Shown here in pieces: positions 8,450 through 17,600 of a stretch of DNA of 64,000 nt. The position numbers were made by a program, and so were the translations under genes. The stretch's first letter is position 1. Each line of letters begins with the position of its first letter. Source of the DNA: Candidatus Aminicenans sakinawicola JGI OTU-1. GTDB lineage: Bacteria; Acidobacteriota; Aminicenantia; Aminicenantales; Aminicenantaceae. Under the pieces are notes generated by a model. The model worked only from the letters and a program-made list of their open reading frames with translations, was not told the origin of the DNA and did not search any database. The stretch covers positions 8,695 through 72,694 of the forward strand of contig AWNV01000008.1 of NCBI GenBank assembly GCA_000493965.1, written 5' to 3'.

Positions 8450-9358
8450 TCACTTGTACGCTTTTAGTTCTTGCCCCAAAAGTGCAGTGCTATTAATCCA
8501 TCCTGTGCCAATTTGTATTTTTCTTTGATCAAAAGCAGTTACTTTATACCAAGGATTAGTTTTCTTCCTGACTATTTCAAGAACCCTGAATCCTCCTCCC
8601 TTTGGAATCTGCTTCATCTGTTGAATGGCTGCAATGGGATCAGCAGGATTGTGAGAAGGCATGAGGGGTGTTTGTTTTGAAACGGTGTACGCTTGACCAA
8701 TTTCAAGTTCCAGTGGGTTCAAACTAGGAAATGGTGACTCCCCTACAGGTGGTGAATCCAACGGGTAGTCTATCTCAATTTCATCCTCTACAACACGAAT
8801 ACCGTTGGATCTTACCGCTTTACCGCTAAGATTTGTGTTCCTATCTCCAAACCTAGGGTCTGGTTGGTTGATAGGAACTATCATCTGGGCTGTGATCTTA
8901 TCACTGATGGATGCAACATCAAAACCAAGTCCAAGTCTGGACATCTCTTTCTGCTTAGCCCTGAGTGCCGACTTCCATTTTTCGCTGGCAATGGGGATGC
9001 TGTGTTTTGACTTCCATTTTCCGATGATGCTCTTTTCCGAGAAATAGTCCACCAAGTACGCATCGGAGTTACCCTTTTCCCAATAAGTCCGTGATACACT
9101 AACCATGATAACCGTACTGTCAGGCAGATCGGTATCTATCGAAAGATCAAGGGTGGAACCCGTAACCTTCGTGACTAACTCGAACTTATCACATACAATT
9201 TGGGTCTCAGTTGCGCTAGAAGCTTCCACCGGTTCCTTGGCTTCAACCTTTGCCTTAGCGGTTTCAATAGCCTTCTCCGTATCTTCGGCTTTTTCTCTGG
9301 AGCAACCTATCAACATAGTCATCGCAAAAGCGACCAGTACGAAAGTATATTTCTTCAT
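8450..9358 (-). CDS. lipoprotein of unknown function
   Basis: 302 residues from the ATG at 9358, chosen because AAGGAGGAAAC lies just upstream. A longer frame to 9430 lacks this. A type II signal peptide ends in the lipobox LIGC (Cys19). An Ala/Glu/Lys-rich linker (about 22-55) follows, then a globular part with two Trp/Lys-rich segments and a C-terminal region (GFRVLEIVRKKTNPWYKVTA ... GTGWINSTAL) that resembles an SH3-like fold. Presumably membrane-anchored in the periplasm. I do not recognise the family. Confidence 0.7.
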   Translation of the reverse strand: MKKYTFVLVAFAMTMLIGCSREKAEDTEKAIETAKAKVEAKEPVEASSATETQIVCDKFELVTKVTGSTLDLSIDTDLPDSTVIMVSVSRTYWEKGNSDAYLVDYFSEKSIIGKWKSKHSIPIASEKWKSALRAKQKEMSRLGLGFDVASISDKITAQMIVPINQPDPRFGDRNTNLSGKAVRSNGIRVVEDEIEIDYPLDSPPVGESPFPSLNPLELEIGQAYTVSKQTPLMPSHNPADPIAAIQQMKQIPKGGGFRVLEIVRKKTNPWYKVTAFDQRKIQIGTGWINSTALLGQELKAYK

Positions 9359-9526
9359 GTTTCCTCCTTTTGCTTGATCCCTAACAATTACTATACTGCA
9401 TGCCGTATTTTGAGAAAAATATAGCTGCAATAGTGTCTAAATACAATGAATCCCTTTAAATATATTCTTAAAATGCAGCATTATTTTATCAATATCCTTG
9501 TTATATTACAATCCATTGTACTCGTC

Positions 9527-9812
9527 CAAGATCCACCCCCTAATTTTTTTTCACCTCAAATTTAGTGTTTTGGATGAAAGACTTCTAAACTTTTTTAGTT
9601 ATCTAACTCATTGTAGTGGAATTTTGCCTCATATATAACTTTCCCCTTATAAATCGTATGTTTAAAGAAGACTCCTCCTTTTATCTTCTCTTTTCACAGT
9701 TAGATTTTTCTTCTATCTCTCATCTAGCCTAAGGGTACACACGCCAAGTCCTATAATCCTTGCTCGTGCATTATTGAGCAGGTTAAAACTGGGATGCAAT
9801 TTCCTCAATTGG
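9527..9812 (-). mobile_element. IS1380-family terminal fragment (right end only)
   Basis: The reverse complement of this segment aligns over almost its full length to 15185-15467, the 3' end of an IS1380-type element. It includes the terminal inverted repeat GATCCACC(C/G)CCTAA. Only the last codons of the transposase and the right terminus remain, so it is an inactive relic. It lies 170 bases downstream of the end-to-end minus-strand lipoprotein gene start. Confidence 0.8.
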
Positions 9813-9925
9813 ATTTTCATGGGGCGGCGGGTTAATGTTTTATGGAGTGATATTTTATAACTGTCATACTGACAGATACGAATTTAAAAATCTGAAAGTC
9901 AAATAATAATAAAAATTGCTCAATT

Positions 9926-9993
9926 GAGGCGCAAGGATACCAGAAGGGCTTGGCCTCCCGGGGATGATATGACAGCATAGCGTTGATCGCCTC
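9926..9993 (+). repeat. cassette-associated foldable repeat, copy 2
   Basis: A 68-base unit with fully complementary ends (GAGGCG at 9926, CGCCTC at 9988) and the shared core TCCCGGGGATGATA. It aligns without gaps to the 4353-4420 copy. Upstream, where other copies have a gene, there is only the IS1380 fragment, which may have replaced it. The next gene starts at 10375. Confidence 0.75.
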
Positions 9994-10374
9994 TTTAGAT
10001 AGAGGAGATTTGATGCAAAATATTGAGTCTTGATTAACCAAAAAACTGATAATCTGTTATCACAATTAAGACTCATTAACCCCATTCTGTTTCCCAATAT
10101 GAGATAACCTTCTCTTTTGTATGCATTATTATTTTTTAAAAGCATATAAAATAAGCACAGTTAAAACTTAGTATCAATAATATTCATTCTTTTTATCGGA
10201 TTTATTATTGACTGGATGTGTATTTTCCCGGTATTATCATGAATGAATCAGCTCAAAGGGTGAAAATTTGATGAAATTGAGCGGAGATTGTCATCAACAG
10301 AAAAAAGAAATAATTTTGAATAATTATTATAAATTTATATTCTGTATTATGTCGAAATTTTGAGGGAGGATTAA

Positions 10375-11127
10375 ATGACACTTAAGGATTTCAATTGTCC
10401 AATATGTGGTAAATTAACGGATTCTTTTGAACAAAAAAAAAGCGTAACGAAATCACAGAAGATTATATATTCATGTAAATCTACTGAATGTGGATCTAGG
10501 CTAATTCAAGAATATGATAGTAAAAACAAAAAATACTTTAATACAATTTTCTTAGAAGAAACGAAGAGGAAAGAAAACGAAATATGGCAATTATATAGGT
10601 ATAAAAGGCTTACTCCTGAACAATGGAACAACATTGCAGAAGGCCATCCAATAGCAGGAGAAGAAAGAAAACAAGAGATTAAAGCTGACAAATGTGAAGT
10701 ATGTGGAAAACCGAAAAGTTTGTTGAGAGGACTTGTTGAGCTAGGGGGAAAAGCACGTTGCCCCCAATGTGCGGAAATTTATATTAATGAAGAAATAAGT
10801 AAAATACCTATCACTACAACACTTAATATAGATGGATACAAGATAATAAAGTACATAGAAATTGAAAGTATAGAGATTGTAATTGGAACTGGGATATTTA
10901 GTGAAATAGGAGGGGGGGTTTCCGATTTTTTTGGTGCACGTTCTACTGCTTTTGAGAAGAAACTTCAAAAAGCTAAACAGACAGCTTTTAAGGCGCTAAA
11001 ATACAAAGCAGTGAAAAAGGGGGGGGATGCAGTTGTTGGAATTGATGTTGACTATACTGAATTCTCTGGTAACAGAATTGGTTTAATAGTCAATGGTACA
11101 ATTGTCAAATTAGAACCAGATAGTTAA
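10375..11127 (+). CDS. zinc-ribbon protein with YbjQ-like C-terminal domain
   Basis: 250 residues. Two cysteine clusters in the first 140 residues (CPICGK ... CKSTECG, and CEVCGKPK ... CPQCAE) look like zinc ribbons. From about residue 145 the sequence follows the YbjQ/UPF0145 fold: a TTTLNIDGYKIIKYIEIES strand pair, a Gly-rich turn IFSEIGGGVSDFFG, an Ala/Lys-rich helix, and GGDAVVGIDVDYTEF. The role of this fold is not established. A GGGAGGA ribosome-binding site supports the start. Cytoplasmic. It is the first gene of a plus-strand run of cargo genes. Confidence 0.7.
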   Translation: MTLKDFNCPICGKLTDSFEQKKSVTKSQKIIYSCKSTECGSRLIQEYDSKNKKYFNTIFLEETKRKENEIWQLYRYKRLTPEQWNNIAEGHPIAGEERKQEIKADKCEVCGKPKSLLRGLVELGGKARCPQCAEIYINEEISKIPITTTLNIDGYKIIKYIEIESIEIVIGTGIFSEIGGGVSDFFGARSTAFEKKLQKAKQTAFKALKYKAVKKGGDAVVGIDVDYTEFSGNRIGLIVNGTIVKLEPDS

Positions 11128-11391
11128 GAAGGTTCCATTATAGTAATGAAGAGAATATATTGAAGAATTTGAAAGTTCTCAAAATAAAAGCAAATATAAA
11201 GATTTATTAGTAACAATATTAGAAAGAGGATAAACCGTAGAGAAAATTATGACAAAGTCTATATATTAGGAATATTGAAAAGTAATGGGTTTCTACTGCG
11301 ATTGGATTTTTGGGGATACTGTGAATAAAGCAGAAAAAACATATTAATATTACGTTAGTAGATAATTTTAATTAAGATAGAGTAGGTTTGA

Positions 11392-11670
11392 ATGGGAAAA
11401 AAATCTATTAAGTTAATTCCTTTTTTTGTTATTTTATTACATTACCGGGGGGCTGGCGACTCTGTTCCTTTGTTGGTCAATAGTGAGGGCGGTCATGGGG
11501 CCGATCTGGGCTTTTCTGAGTCTGCTTGTAATCCCTATGCTTCGGTAGTGGCCCCGTGGTTTGCTCTGTTTGAATCAGGCAATTTTTGGCCTCTGTTATT
11601 CGTTTATGGAGTTTGGATCATCGCAACTGTTCTGATTTGGATAGGCCATGCTTTGCGGGGTATAGATTAG
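11392..11670 (+). pseudogene. small membrane protein gene, probably frameshifted
   Basis: The frame starting at 11392 gives 92 residues with a hydrophobic N-terminus and C-terminus (ALFESGNFWPLLFVYGVWII) but a hydrophilic, unusual middle. In the +1 frame the middle (11441-11545) reads as a membrane-protein-like ITGGLATLFLCWSIVRAVMG followed by PIWAFLSLLVIPML, then stops. Joining N-terminus, +1 middle and frame-0 C-terminus gives a coherent two- or three-helix protein. One or two indels (possibly in the T7 run at 11421 and near 11540) therefore probably broke the gene. A sequencing error is possible. Confidence 0.45.
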
Positions 11671-11672
11671 CC

Positions 11673-11744
11673 ATGAATAGAGATATCCGGAAGATCCTGG
11701 CAGAGCAGAAGAAAGCCGGAAAACCGGGAGGTGAGAAGGAATGA
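11673..11744 (+). CDS. possible 23-residue leader ORF
   Basis: MNRDIRKILAEQKKAGKPGG and three more codons, with its TGA overlapping the ATG of the next gene (GAATGAC). The overlap could couple translation. There is no strong ribosome-binding site of its own, and it may be a remnant. Low confidence. Confidence 0.25.
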   Translation: MNRDIRKILAEQKKAGKPGGEKE

Positions 11745-12499
11745 CAGGAATTTTAACAAAAAAAGACTTAAAAAAAATCGATAAAAAAGTAGATAAGTTA
11801 TGGAGCCACAAAATAAGTTTTGGACGCTATATGAATTATTTAGTATATGCTTCCATATTATTGGCGGTGCTTTTTCTTTTATCATGTTCTGCTGTTAGGT
11901 ATTACACTTATTATGAAGGTGGTTTTGACCCGTTTTTTGATTTTAAAAATGTTAAAACTATCGGATTTACGCCAATTTACTGGACAAGCCCGGCAAAAAA
12001 AATAGGCTACGATAAATTGTTTGAAAAACAACTTTTTATTTATGCAAAAATAGAATTGGAAAAAAGAGGTTTTAAAGTTTTCTATATAAACCCTGAGTTT
12101 CTAGAATATGATCCTGTGAAAGAAGGTGTATATGTTAAACCTGATTTTAAAGAAATGCCAGATTTGACACTCACAGTTATTTATTATCAAGGCAAGGGCA
12201 ATGTAGTAAAAGTACCTGGTAAAGCAAGTGGTATATTAAATTGGGGTAAATGGGGACTTTATGAGCAGAAACAAGATTATGAAGTGCAAACATGTTTTCA
12301 AGTATTGGTTTATACTTTGTGGAGTGGCTCTCCGGAATATACTAACAAAGCATGGGAAGGAGTTATAAAAAAGGGAAGTCCAATATTAAATCTTCAGGAG
12401 CAAGCTCAAGATATGACATATGATGTTTTTTTGGAAAAATTTGGATGGAAGCGTTGGGGAGTTTGGAAACCGAAGAGGATAAGGAAGAGAATAAGATAA
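11741..12499 (+). CDS. putative lipoprotein, unknown
   Basis: 252 residues. A basic N-terminus of about 30 residues precedes a hydrophobic stretch ending LLFLLSCSAV-like (lipobox LLSC, Cys near residue 49). The true signal peptide may therefore begin at an internal Met (MNYLVYASILLAV). The exported part has many aromatic residues and an NVKTIGFTPIYW segment that recalls DUF4136-type lipoproteins, a weak resemblance. The GGGAGGTGAGAAGGA ribosome-binding site is strong. A basic tail KRIRKRIR ends the protein. Function unknown. Confidence 0.6.
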   Translation: MTGILTKKDLKKIDKKVDKLWSHKISFGRYMNYLVYASILLAVLFLLSCSAVRYYTYYEGGFDPFFDFKNVKTIGFTPIYWTSPAKKIGYDKLFEKQLFIYAKIELEKRGFKVFYINPEFLEYDPVKEGVYVKPDFKEMPDLTLTVIYYQGKGNVVKVPGKASGILNWGKWGLYEQKQDYEVQTCFQVLVYTLWSGSPEYTNKAWEGVIKKGSPILNLQEQAQDMTYDVFLEKFGWKRWGVWKPKRIRKRIR

Positions 12500-12695
12500 A
12501 AGGCCCGGAATTATCTATATAATAAATAGCGAGTTAATAACCTTTTCTAGGCGATATTGCACTCGGGTCAGCAATAAGGCGATCTGCGTTGTCTAAGGAG
12601 TATTTGAAAGTATCATAATTGGCATTGTTTGCGTATTTTTAATTTGGTTTAGCGAGAAAAATAGCAAAAATGATAAATAAGAAAGAGAGAGTTAA

Positions 12696-12911
12696 ATGAG
12701 TAGAGGATTAGGGAAAATACAGAGAAAAATAATTGAGATAGTCAAACAACAATAGGACAGGTCTTATGGCATTGCTATTGTAGATTCAGTTATGGGAATA
12801 TATCACCCAGAAAGATTCTATATGGATACAGGAGACTATTTGGATTGGAGCTATTATCAGGCTGAATACATTGATACTCATGTGGCAGTGAATGGTCTCG
12901 AGAAAATATGA
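12696..12911 (+). pseudogene. decayed small gene with in-frame stop
   Basis: From an ATG preceded by AAGAAAGAGAGAG, the frame reads MSRGLGKIQRKIIEIVKQQ, then TAG, then continues open for 51 codons (…SYGIAIVDSVMGIYHPERFY…) to TGA at 12909. The MSRGLGKIQR opening resembles small HTH proteins of mobile elements. It is best read as a broken gene in a decayed spacer (12500-13144). That spacer also holds an open hydrophobic stretch near 12607-12685. Confidence 0.4.
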
Positions 12912-13144
12912 CTGATAAGGACAAAAATAAAGGAAACAGGAAGCTGGGAAAGAATGGATAAAAGAGATAAAAATTGGCAATTTAGAAGTGGTACGCCTTA
13001 TGTGAAAATAATAACCACTTCTGCTTCAGAGAAAGGGGATGAAGAGTATCGGGCAAATTTTTGCAATAACTATTAAGGTCAAAAGAATATTTGACTGATA
13101 TCAATCCTTAAAATAGCAAGGAGAGCAAACGAAGGAAGGGAAAT

Positions 13145-13770
13145 ATGAAATTAAAAAAAATTTAATTTTTTGTACTTTAATCTTTTCTATCATTTTTATT
13201 ACAGAAGCCTCTGCTGAAATAAAAGATGTATTAGAGGATGATGGAACTGATTGGACAACTCGACCTGATTCATGGAAAATAGGTTATATTGGTGGGATTA
13301 TTACTGGAGCAAGGGTTGCAAATTATGAAGTTGTAAATAATACATTTTATACCCTTGCGGATTTGTTGGGTAATGAATTGGAAAAAGATTCTCTTGATAG
13401 AACTCTTAATAAAATAACTCTTGCGGGAATCACTATTGGTCAAATTATGGATGGAATGAATGACTTTTACAATGATTTTAGCAATCGTAGAATTAAAATG
13501 GCTGATGCTATCTATATTGTAAAAATGCAGATTAAAGGAGAAGATCCTGAATTAATTGATACACAAATCAGATACTTAAAAATGCAACCACTAGATAAAA
13601 AGATGTATTTAGAAAAATATGCTGCATTTATCAAAAAAAAGGGAAACAGTCTTAAATACAAAGAGATAAAAAATGGAGATTTTAGCTTTGAAGATTTACT
13701 GAGATCGGGGGGATTTATAGACACAAGTAATAGTTACCACTTTTTATTTTGCTATGGGGTATATAAATAA
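13145..13770 (+). pseudogene. secreted protein gene interrupted at a poly-A tract
   Basis: An ATG at 13145 has a good ribosome-binding site (GAAGGAAGGGAAAT), but its frame stops after six codons. Shifting one base within the eight-A run at 13153-13160 opens a frame through to 13770. That frame encodes a normal signal peptide (…NLIFCTLIFSIIFITEASA) and a mature domain of about 185 residues. The mature part has a WKIGYIGGIITGARVA motif and a GQIMDGMNDFYNDFSNRR segment, reminiscent of small periplasmic proteins of the Rap1a/Tai type. It is either a frameshift mutation, an assembly error or polymerase slippage on the A tract. The part from 13363 is intact. Confidence 0.6.
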
Positions 13771-13807
13771 GCTACAAAAAGATATGTGAATATTTGAGGC
13801 GAGGGGA

Positions 13808-14377
13808 ATGAGTGAAAGAAAGGTAGGAATTAAAGAAGGCCTTAATTATTTAGATGCTTTTGGTAATGAAAATCATCTTAAAAACCATATTGCCTATTTT
13901 GAGAAGAAGTTAGAAAAAGAAATAGAGCCATATAAGAGAATTGAATTTAATATATCATCGCATTGTCATAATTTCTCGGCCTGGATTAGGCTTTATACTG
14001 AACTGATATGCAATAAATTAGTATGGCGTTTGTATAGAGCAATTGGAGATTGGGAAAAGATAATTGAACTTACATTTGGAGAACTAACAGAATCAATCGA
14101 ACAAGAAGTTAAGGGAGTGAAAAACAAGGCAACCGACCATAGGCTCAAAAATATGATAAAGGCATTGAATTATGTAATCGAATTGAGGAATTCAATCCAA
14201 CATGGTGGGATGCCCAATCCAATGCCTAGGAAAAGAAGCAAGATAGATAAAATGCTTTTAATAAAAATGGGAGACCCTAGACATTATGAAAGAACTAAAA
14301 CAATATTTTCCTTTGCAAACGAAGTGTTAGAATTGTTACCAAAAACAGTGATAAGATTCTATCCTGAAAGATATTAA
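13808..14377 (+). CDS. HEPN-like protein
   Basis: 189 residues, mostly helical and soluble. Near residue 135 the sequence LRNSIQHGG fits the R-x4-H signature of HEPN ribonucleases, at the end of a long helix as expected. HEPN proteins act as RNases in toxin-antitoxin and antiviral systems. No nucleotidyltransferase partner is adjacent. The ribosome-binding site GAGGCGAGGGGA is itself the 5' stub of a cassette-associated repeat. The following gene, an HExxH protein, is on the same strand. The HEPN assignment rests on one motif and is tentative. Confidence 0.5.
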   Translation: MSERKVGIKEGLNYLDAFGNENHLKNHIAYFEKKLEKEIEPYKRIEFNISSHCHNFSAWIRLYTELICNKLVWRLYRAIGDWEKIIELTFGELTESIEQEVKGVKNKATDHRLKNMIKALNYVIELRNSIQHGGMPNPMPRKRSKIDKMLLIKMGDPRHYERTKTIFSFANEVLELLPKTVIRFYPERY

Positions 14378-14408
14378 CAGGAAGAAAAAAATAATAACTA
14401 ACAGATTT

Positions 14409-14446
14409 GAGGCAATGAGAAGCCAGGCAAGGCTGGAGAATAGCCT
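14409..14446 (+). repeat. cassette-associated foldable repeat, 5' half
   Basis: Starts GAGGCAATGAGAAGCCAGGC, matching the first half of the 4353 copy (AAGCCAG hairpin and GGCT), but then diverges. It lies 31 bases after the stop of the HEPN-like gene, on its coding strand. Confidence 0.5.
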
Positions 14447-14478
14447 TTTTGAGATAAACATTTGAGGGGGACAAATAC

Positions 14479-14949
14479 ATGAAAAATGAATACTATAGCT
14501 TTGAGGATATAAAAACAAAATTCAAGTCTTATAGGAAGTTAAAAGAATCAGCTATTAATGAAGAAGAATATGATATGTTTTGTGATGAGATTCAAGCTCT
14601 TCCCAGAGAAATCGTTGATAAAGTCAAAACTGAAATTCAATTTGTGCTTTTGAGTGCTGCCCCCAAACTAAAGCCAGCCTGTTATATAAACTTAAGTAAA
14701 ATAGGTGAAAAAAAGGGAATTATTGTTCTAACGCCTTTCATTTTTGGAGCTCCCTATATAGATTTAGATAAAAAAGTTTTAAAAAAACGTGCCCCAATGG
14801 ATCCGCCATGCATTTTGCATGAAGTTGCTCATCATATTCTGAGGCACTTTAAATATGAAGACCAGCAAGATTATAAAGAAAAAGAAAAAGCTGCAGAGGA
14901 ACAAGCTAAAAAATGGACTTTACAGTATTGGGATGAAAAACAGGAATAG
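14479..14949 (+). CDS. HExxH metallopeptidase-like protein
   Basis: 156 residues with HEVAHHILRHF near residue 114, a zincin signature (HExxH) followed by a conserved Glu-rich helix (EEQAKKW). Small single-domain proteins of this kind include ImmA/IrrE-type peptidases, which cleave repressors in mobile elements. Here no repressor partner is visible. The N-terminus (YYSFEDIKTKFKSY) is helical. It has a strong GAGGGGG ribosome-binding site. Three bases after the stop lies a GAGGCG stub of the cassette repeat, then IS1380 sequence. Metal binding is inferred from the motif. Confidence 0.6.
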   Translation: MKNEYYSFEDIKTKFKSYRKLKESAINEEEYDMFCDEIQALPREIVDKVKTEIQFVLLSAAPKLKPACYINLSKIGEKKGIIVLTPFIFGAPYIDLDKKVLKKRAPMDPPCILHEVAHHILRHFKYEDQQDYKEKEKAAEEQAKKWTLQYWDEKQE

Positions 14950-14959
14950 GAAGAGGCGC

Positions 14960-15467
14960 ATGGGGTAATGAAGCATGATCTGGCAGGAGGGAAACTGCCC
15001 TCAGGTTCCTTTGGAGAGAATGCGGCCTGGTGGTGGTGTATGATACTGGCGTTTAATCTGAATGCATTGATGAAGAATCTGGTGCTCCAAGGGGAATGGA
15101 AAAAGAAAAGGATGAAAGTGATCCGGTTCAAGATCATCCATGTACCATCCAAAGTAATAAATCATTCTCGGGAACTGATTATTCAATTGCCAAAAGGGCA
15201 TCCCAGTTTTAACCTGCTCAATAATGCACGAGCAAGGATTATAAAACTTGGGTGTGTGCCCGTAGGCTAGATGAGAGATAGAAAAAAACCTAACTGTGAG
15301 AAGAGAAGATAAAAGAAGGAGTCTTCTTTAAACATACGATCTATGAGAAAAAAGTTATACATGAGGCAAAATTCCACTACAGTGAGTTGGATAACTAAAA
15401 AAAGTTAGAAATATCTCATCCGAAACACTAAATTTGAGATGAAAAAAAATTAGGCGGTGGATCTTGG
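14960..15467 (+). mobile_element. IS1380-family 3' fragment
   Basis: Carries the C-terminal part of an IS1380-type transposase (14968-15270), the downstream non-coding end and a terminal inverted repeat TTAGGCGGTGGATC at 15450. That repeat is the reverse complement of GATCCACCGCCTAA at 18128-18115 region of the 5' fragment. The 5' half of the element is absent here. It is homologous to the inverted relic at 9527-9812. Confidence 0.82.
14968..15270 (+). pseudogene. IS1380 transposase, C-terminal fragment
   Basis: About 100 residues starting KHDLAGGKLPSGSFGENAAW, the conserved C-terminal block of IS1380-family DDE transposases (the region after the catalytic glutamate), and running to the normal C-terminus. 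The first 300 or so residues are missing, so it cannot be active. Confidence 0.8.
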
Positions 15468-15619
15468 TTTATGTGGATAGCTTGACATTGCTTTTTTGAA
15501 GACAATGCTTAGAAAGAACTGCAAGACAGGGCTGCGTCATAGTTTAGATAACTTGCTTATATAAATGAAGATAAAAAAGCTCTGGCTTTCTCCCCCCTTT
15601 TTATGCTATAAGATTTCAT

Positions 15620-16933
15620 ATGAGAGAAAATACTCCGTGGGACTGCTTAGAAGTAAGGCCGATACTAGCAGAGGAAGTAAGCTTATGGGGAAAGTATGTA
15701 AAAGCATACCATTATCTTGGCTACAAAAGTATTCCTGGTAAATCTCTGCGTTACATTGCGACAATCGCAACTCAGTGGGTAGCACTTATCGGGTGGGGTT
15801 CACCGGCATTAAAGTGTAGTGTGCGAGACCGATTTATTGGTTGGGATTATGATAGAAAATTAAAGAGGCTTCAGCTTATCATAAACAATGTAAGATTCTT
15901 AATTTTACCCTGGATTCATATTTCAAACCTTGCAAGTAAAGTGCTATCACTTAATTTAAAAAGGATCAGTTGTGATTTTCAGAAGGTCTATGGTCATCCT
16001 GTATATTTAGCAGAGACATTTGTAGATATCTCACGATATAGGGGTACATGTTACAAAGCAGCGAATTGGCGTTATGTTGGTCTAACCAGCGGCTATTCAA
16101 AGAGTGGGAATAAATACTACAGGACGAATCGGCCTAAGGCGGTATATTTGTATCCCATACATCGGAGAGCGAAAGAGCTATTAAGTGCTACTTTTATGCC
16201 TTATGATTTTAATTTAATAGCGAAGGAGAGGAAGATGATGGATAAGCTGAATCTACCAGTTGAAAGATTAATCGAGGAGATAAAGAGGGTAACAGATCCT
16301 CGGAAGGCGAGGGGGATAAGGCATCCTCTTCATACGGTATTAGGCATAGCGGTTTGTGCGGTGATGTTTGGTGCAAGAAGCTATCGTGGGATAGGCGATT
16401 GGGCGGCGGGGTTATCCAAAGAGAACATAAGGCGATTTGGGAGTAAACGGGGGAAGGCACCGAGTGAACCTACAATCAGGAGAGTTCTGCAACTGATTGA
16501 TGTAGAGGAGTTCGATAGGAAAATTGGCATGTGGCTTCAAAGGCTGCAATCACCTGTAGGGAAAGCGATTGCGATGGATGGCAAAACTTTGCGCGGAAGT
16601 GGGGATGGGCAAGATAGTCCTAAACATCTTCTCTCTGCGGTAGTACATAAGGAGGGAATAGTCATTGCACAAAAGGATGTCTCAGAGAAAACAAATGAAA
16701 TGACAAGGGTAAAACCTCTTTTTAAAGGATTGGATATAGAGCGCTCGGTAGTCACAGGCGATGCATTATTTACGCAGAGAGAGATAGGGAGATATATAGT
16801 GGAAGAGAAGAGAGCTGATTATTTGTTTACGGTAAAGGGGAATCAGAGAGAGCTTCTTGAAGATATAAGGGCACTTGAATTAAAAAAAAACGCCAGCGTA
16901 CAGCACGATAGAGAAAGCACACAGAAGGATTGA
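15620..16933 (+). CDS. DruA-domain (DUF4338) / ISAs1 transposase fusion, main frame
   Basis: 437 residues before a frameshift. Residues about 10-200 match DUF4338, the family of Druantia protein DruA: YHYLGYKSIPGKSLRYIA, RDRFIGW, NNVRFLILPWI, LAETFVDISRYRGTCYKAANW. Residues from about 207 are an ISAs1-family DDE transposase: LPVERLIEEIKRVTDPRKAR, AMDGKTLRGS (first Asp) and VVTGDALFTQ (second Asp). Both halves are in one continuous frame. The catalytic Glu and C-terminus lie in the next frame after an A9 tract at 16882-16890. Clear terminal inverted repeats were not found. Either a broken element or one using slippage on the A tract. Confidence 0.85.
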   Translation: MRENTPWDCLEVRPILAEEVSLWGKYVKAYHYLGYKSIPGKSLRYIATIATQWVALIGWGSPALKCSVRDRFIGWDYDRKLKRLQLIINNVRFLILPWIHISNLASKVLSLNLKRISCDFQKVYGHPVYLAETFVDISRYRGTCYKAANWRYVGLTSGYSKSGNKYYRTNRPKAVYLYPIHRRAKELLSATFMPYDFNLIAKERKMMDKLNLPVERLIEEIKRVTDPRKARGIRHPLHTVLGIAVCAVMFGARSYRGIGDWAAGLSKENIRRFGSKRGKAPSEPTIRRVLQLIDVEEFDRKIGMWLQRLQSPVGKAIAMDGKTLRGSGDGQDSPKHLLSAVVHKEGIVIAQKDVSEKTNEMTRVKPLFKGLDIERSVVTGDALFTQREIGRYIVEEKRADYLFTVKGNQRELLEDIRALELKKNASVQHDRESTQKD

Positions 16934-17339
16934 GAGGCGCACTATTTGGGCAAGTGATGATCTTAAGGGATATGTTTCGTTTCCTTATGCAGAACAATTC
17001 TTTTTGATTGAGAGGAAAGTTTATTACATGAATGGCAAAGAGTCTGAAGAGACAGCCTATGGGATTACAAGTCTTAGAAAAGAGGAAGCATCTGCGGAGA
17101 GATTGTTAGAGTTGAATCGTGGGCACTGGGAAATAGAGAATAGGGTTCACTATGTAAGAGATGTAACCTTTGATGAGGACAGGTCTCAAATCCGCAAAGG
17201 GAATGGTCCTCATATTATGGCAAGTTTGAGGAATTTAGTCATCAGTGTTTTTCGACTTTTGGGATTCAAATACATACCAGATGCTATAAGATATTTTACG
17301 ATGCGATTGGAAGAAGCATTGCAGGTTCTTGGGATTTAA
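16891..17339 (+). pseudogene. ISAs1 transposase, C-terminal part in shifted frame
   Basis: Just after the A9 tract the next frame reads TPAYSTIEKAHRRIERRTIW and continues to GHWEIENRVHYVRDVTFDED, which holds the catalytic Glu of the DDE triad. It ends at the usual ISAs1 C-terminus. It is the direct continuation of the 15620-16933 reading frame, separated by one frameshift. An internal start at 17004 would give only the last 111 residues. Confidence 0.8.
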
Positions 17340-17600
17340 CTTAACAATAGAGATTGTTTTCAAACACTGAGGGCTGTGGTAGTCTAGAGAATCAATTCCT
17401 CGATAATATTGCTATCTACATTTTGTCTTTAAAAAGCATAAAAAGTGCCTCTCCACCTGTTCTTTTGTTCGCCTTTGTCTCTATTTTTCGATCTTAACAC
17501 CAGTTTGTGCTAAGATGCTTTCTCCTGATATGAGATTAATTCCATATCTGTTCACCTGAATAGCGACTTTGACGGAGTCCTTAACTGCAAGACCGTTTTC

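Noticed and set aside
15525..17390. Terminal inverted repeats for the ISAs1 element (AGGGCTG at 15531 and 17371)
   Set aside because: The two AGGGCTG motifs are in the same orientation, so they are not inverted ends.
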